Positions 21,938-23,036 of a stretch of DNA of 23,036 nucleotides are shown here, one piece after another. Position 1 is the stretch's first letter. Every line of letters begins with the position of its first letter. The translations under genes and the position numbers were made by a program. Source of the stretch: a virus; IMG/VR virus record IMGVR_UViG_3300009412_000041, positions 1-23,036 of that record. The stretch is one strand, 5' to 3'. The notes below the pieces were generated by a model that had not been told where the DNA came from, did not search any database, and saw only the letters and a list, made by a program, of their open reading frames with translations.

Positions 21938-22177
21938 ATGCCTACTGAAACAGAGGTTGAGGTTGTACGCAAGCCTCGTCGTAAGAAGAGCACCAAGACA
22001 ACCAAGGTGTCTAATGGTGCCGGGTCTCCCCAGTCTGTGCTGGTGAAGCTTAGCCCCGAGATTAAGGATGGAGTGCGAAGGGCATCTAATAGCCAGATGC
22101 GTTCCATGAATGGTCAGGTTGCGTACTATGTTGTGCGTGGTCTGGTGGCCGACGGTCTTATTGAAGACAACAGCTAG
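21938..22177 (+). CDS. Ribbon-helix-helix-like DNA-binding protein
   Basis: The product has 79 residues from an ATG with GGAG at 21929-21932, 5 nt upstream; upstream in-frame starts fall inside the promoter leader and are rejected. A basic tail (VVRKPRRKKSTKTTK) precedes an Arc/MetJ-like core: SVLVKLSPEIKDGVRRASNS as ribbon strand and first helix, then QMRSMNGQVAYYVVRGLVAD as turn and second helix. Such proteins bind DNA as dimers that insert beta strands in the major groove, often on repeated half-sites. Repeated TAGCG boxes in its own promoter region suggest autorepression. The fold is assigned by pattern and length. Confidence 0.68.
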   Translation: MPTETEVEVVRKPRRKKSTKTTKVSNGAGSPQSVLVKLSPEIKDGVRRASNSQMRSMNGQVAYYVVRGLVADGLIEDNS

Positions 22178-22186
22178 AACAAATCC

Positions 22187-22253
22187 CTGGGGCGGATTGG
22201 TTGTTGCTTCTCCGTACACATTTCCATGTGGGCAGCAGCCAATCCGTACCCAG
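22187..22253 (+). ncRNA. Large RNA hairpin between the RHH gene and the next early gene
   Basis: Arms 22193-22207 and 22232-22246 form 15 continuous pairs (two U-G). They extend outward through G22192-U22247 and CTGGG/CCCAG (22187-22191/22249-22253, one bulged A), and inward through CACAT/ATGTG (22217-22221/22226-22230) closed by a UUCC loop. All wobbles would be mismatches on the - strand, supporting a + strand RNA. The following CTTTACT is a poor U-tract, so a processing or leader structure is likelier than a terminator. Confidence 0.55.
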
Positions 22254-22277
22254 CTTTACTATAAAAGGAATACTACA

Positions 22278-22550
22278 ATGACAAGAAAAGACTTCATAGC
22301 TATTGCAGATGTACTTGGATTAATCTCCAATCCAGAAGAAAGAAGAATCATTATAGATAAGATGTGTGAGCATCTTGCTGAATCCAATGGCCGGTTCAAT
22401 AGGTCAAGGTTTCTTCAGCATGTGGAGAAGGTAGCAAGAACCAAAGAACATCTAGATGGAATTAAGACCATGGTAAGGAGGCAAGAGGAGCGTGAAGCCC
22501 TGGCAACCGTATCCGACCTAGAGTTTTCAATGCGAAACGGAGGTGAGTGA
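22278..22550 (+). CDS. Small phage early protein of a widespread uncharacterised type
   Basis: The product has 90 residues from an ATG with AAGGAA about 8 nt upstream, just after the large hairpin. It begins MTRKDFIAIADVLGLISNPE and continues with LAESNGRFNRSRFLQHVEKV. This arrangement, T-R-K-D-F/Y-x-x-I-A near the start and N-x-R-F-x-R-x-R-F in the middle, recurs in many small phage proteins of unknown function. The C-terminal third is a charged helix (MVRRQEEREALATV). Its end couples to the next gene through GGAGGTGAGTGATG, where the stop and start codons touch. Confidence 0.62.
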   Translation: MTRKDFIAIADVLGLISNPEERRIIIDKMCEHLAESNGRFNRSRFLQHVEKVARTKEHLDGIKTMVRRQEEREALATVSDLEFSMRNGGE

Positions 22551-22756
22551 TGGATGAAGCAACTGCTCGCAAGATCGCAGCATTGCCTGGCCTTCTCGAT
22601 CTCTTGAGAGAGGGAGAAGAGGTTGTCAGTGGGCTTGAGGCCGAGGCAGATAACGCAGGTATAGGAGACCTAAGAGGCATTAAAGAAGCGAGGTCTTGGT
22701 GGACCAGAGCCGAGGCTTGGCTGCGTGAACTCGATTGCGAGGTGAGTGATGGGTGA
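22550..22756 (+). CDS. Small helical acidic protein, unknown
   Basis: The product has 68 residues from the ATG at 22550, with GGAGG 6 nt upstream (a GTG at 22547 is also in frame). It is almost wholly helical in appearance (ATARKIAALPGLLDLLREGE, EARSWWTRAEAWLRELDCEV) and acidic. Stop of the previous gene and start overlap (TGATG). I do not recognise it; it belongs to the row of small early genes downstream of the strong promoter. Confidence 0.55.
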   Translation: MDEATARKIAALPGLLDLLREGEEVVSGLEAEADNAGIGDLRGIKEARSWWTRAEAWLRELDCEVSDG

Positions 22757-22895
22757 ACTGAAGCCATACGACAAAGCATTCTTATATACTTGTGACGCAT
22801 GCGATAAACTTAGGCGCGTAGATAATGAAGTGGAGAAACCTTGTACAAAATGCGGCGCGTGCGGTATTTGCCATGACCCAAAAGAATGTGAATGA
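22749..22895 (+). CDS. Cys-rich zinc-ribbon-like microprotein
   Basis: This 48-residue ORF starts at an ATG preceded by GAGGTG and overlapping the upstream gene by 8 nt. Cysteines are spaced CDAC (15-18), then CTKCGACGIC (32-41) and C47, with His42 following. Two C-x2-C or C-x2-C-x2-C knuckles suggest a small zinc ribbon. Such proteins often bind host RNA polymerase or other enzymes, but nothing further can be read here. It overlaps the next ORF by 23 nt. Confidence 0.5.
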   Translation: MGELKPYDKAFLYTCDACDKLRRVDNEVEKPCTKCGACGICHDPKECE

Positions 22896-23036
22896 GGAGG
22901 CGCGCGTTTCGGAAGCGCGTAGGGAAGTAACGAGGCACTATATTATTATCAATAGAGATGACATGATTGAGTATGAGTTCATAGTAGAGAACGATGGTTC
23001 ATCATTTGTATATGATACATATGAACAGTGTCTTAT
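22873..23036 (+). CDS. Early protein of unknown function, partial at right edge
   Basis: The frame opens with ATG at 22873 (MTQKNVNEEARVSEARREV) and remains open to the window end, giving at least 54 residues; GTG at 22888 is an alternative start. The visible part is a charged helix followed by RHYIIINRDDMIEYEFIVEN, a probable beta hairpin. Its start lies inside the Cys-rich microprotein gene. Too little is visible to assign a role. Confidence 0.45.
   Translation, partial: MTQKNVNEEARVSEARREVTRHYIIINRDDMIEYEFIVENDGSSFVYDTYEQCL

Noticed and set aside
1-23036. CRISPR arrays, insertion sequences, integrase or attachment sites
   Set aside because: No regularly spaced repeats, transposase motifs, terminal inverted repeats or recombinase catalytic patterns were seen on either strand.

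Overview
The window is a stretch of a tailed dsDNA bacteriophage (Caudoviricetes-like) genome. This rests on a giant virion protein, tail-fibre-type genes, an M15 endolysin with small membrane proteins, and a phage replication/recombination module (DnaB-like helicase, Rad52-like annealing protein, Cas4/RecB-like nuclease, SSB, RuvC-like resolvase). The host cannot be named. Three sigma70-like promoters with perfect TTGACA boxes and an acidic lipoprotein-like gene fit a bacterial, probably Gram-negative, host. No integrase, terminase, portal, capsid or DNA polymerase gene is seen here, so lifestyle is unresolved; two XRE regulators and operator-like repeats show regulated early transcription. 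Almost every base is coding, genes overlap by 1-50 nt, and GTG and TTG starts are frequent.

Layout. (1) 1-7987 (+): one giant virion-protein gene, open at the left edge. (2) 8019-11546 (+): seven small structural or tail-fibre-type genes; from about 9210 this part is clearly GC-richer. (3) 11543-13270 (+): lysis region with an M15 peptidase endolysin, a 30-residue membrane micro-ORF, an 89-residue soluble protein, three further single/double-TM proteins and an acidic lipoprotein-like protein, closed by an intrinsic terminator at 13250-13285. (4) 13286-13403: convergent junction containing an unrecognised 98-nt foldable element (13301-13398). (5) 13404-18940 and 19045-20517 (-): replication/recombination operon read leftward. 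Its order of transcription is helicase, XRE regulator with its own promoter, Rad52-like protein, a small ORF, a KOW/winged-helix-like protein, an unknown, an ASCH-like protein, an OB-fold-like protein, a nuclease, SSB, a small ORF and RuvC-like resolvase. (6) 20518-20610: divergent control region. (7) 20611-23036 (+): rightward early region with an XRE regulator, a 332-residue unknown, a strong promoter with repeated TAGCG boxes, an RHH-like protein, a large RNA hairpin, and small early genes running off the right edge.

How they fit: the divergent region at 20.5 kb launches leftward replication/recombination and rightward early genes. The leftward operon meets the rightward late operon at 13.3 kb. 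Helicase, SSB, nuclease, annealing protein and resolvase would together support replication by recombination and resolve branched DNA before packaging. The most unusual non-protein elements are the 98-nt foldable sequence at the convergent junction, the 21-bp hairpin at 22187-22253, and the operator-like arrays at 18955-19007 and 21839-21908.
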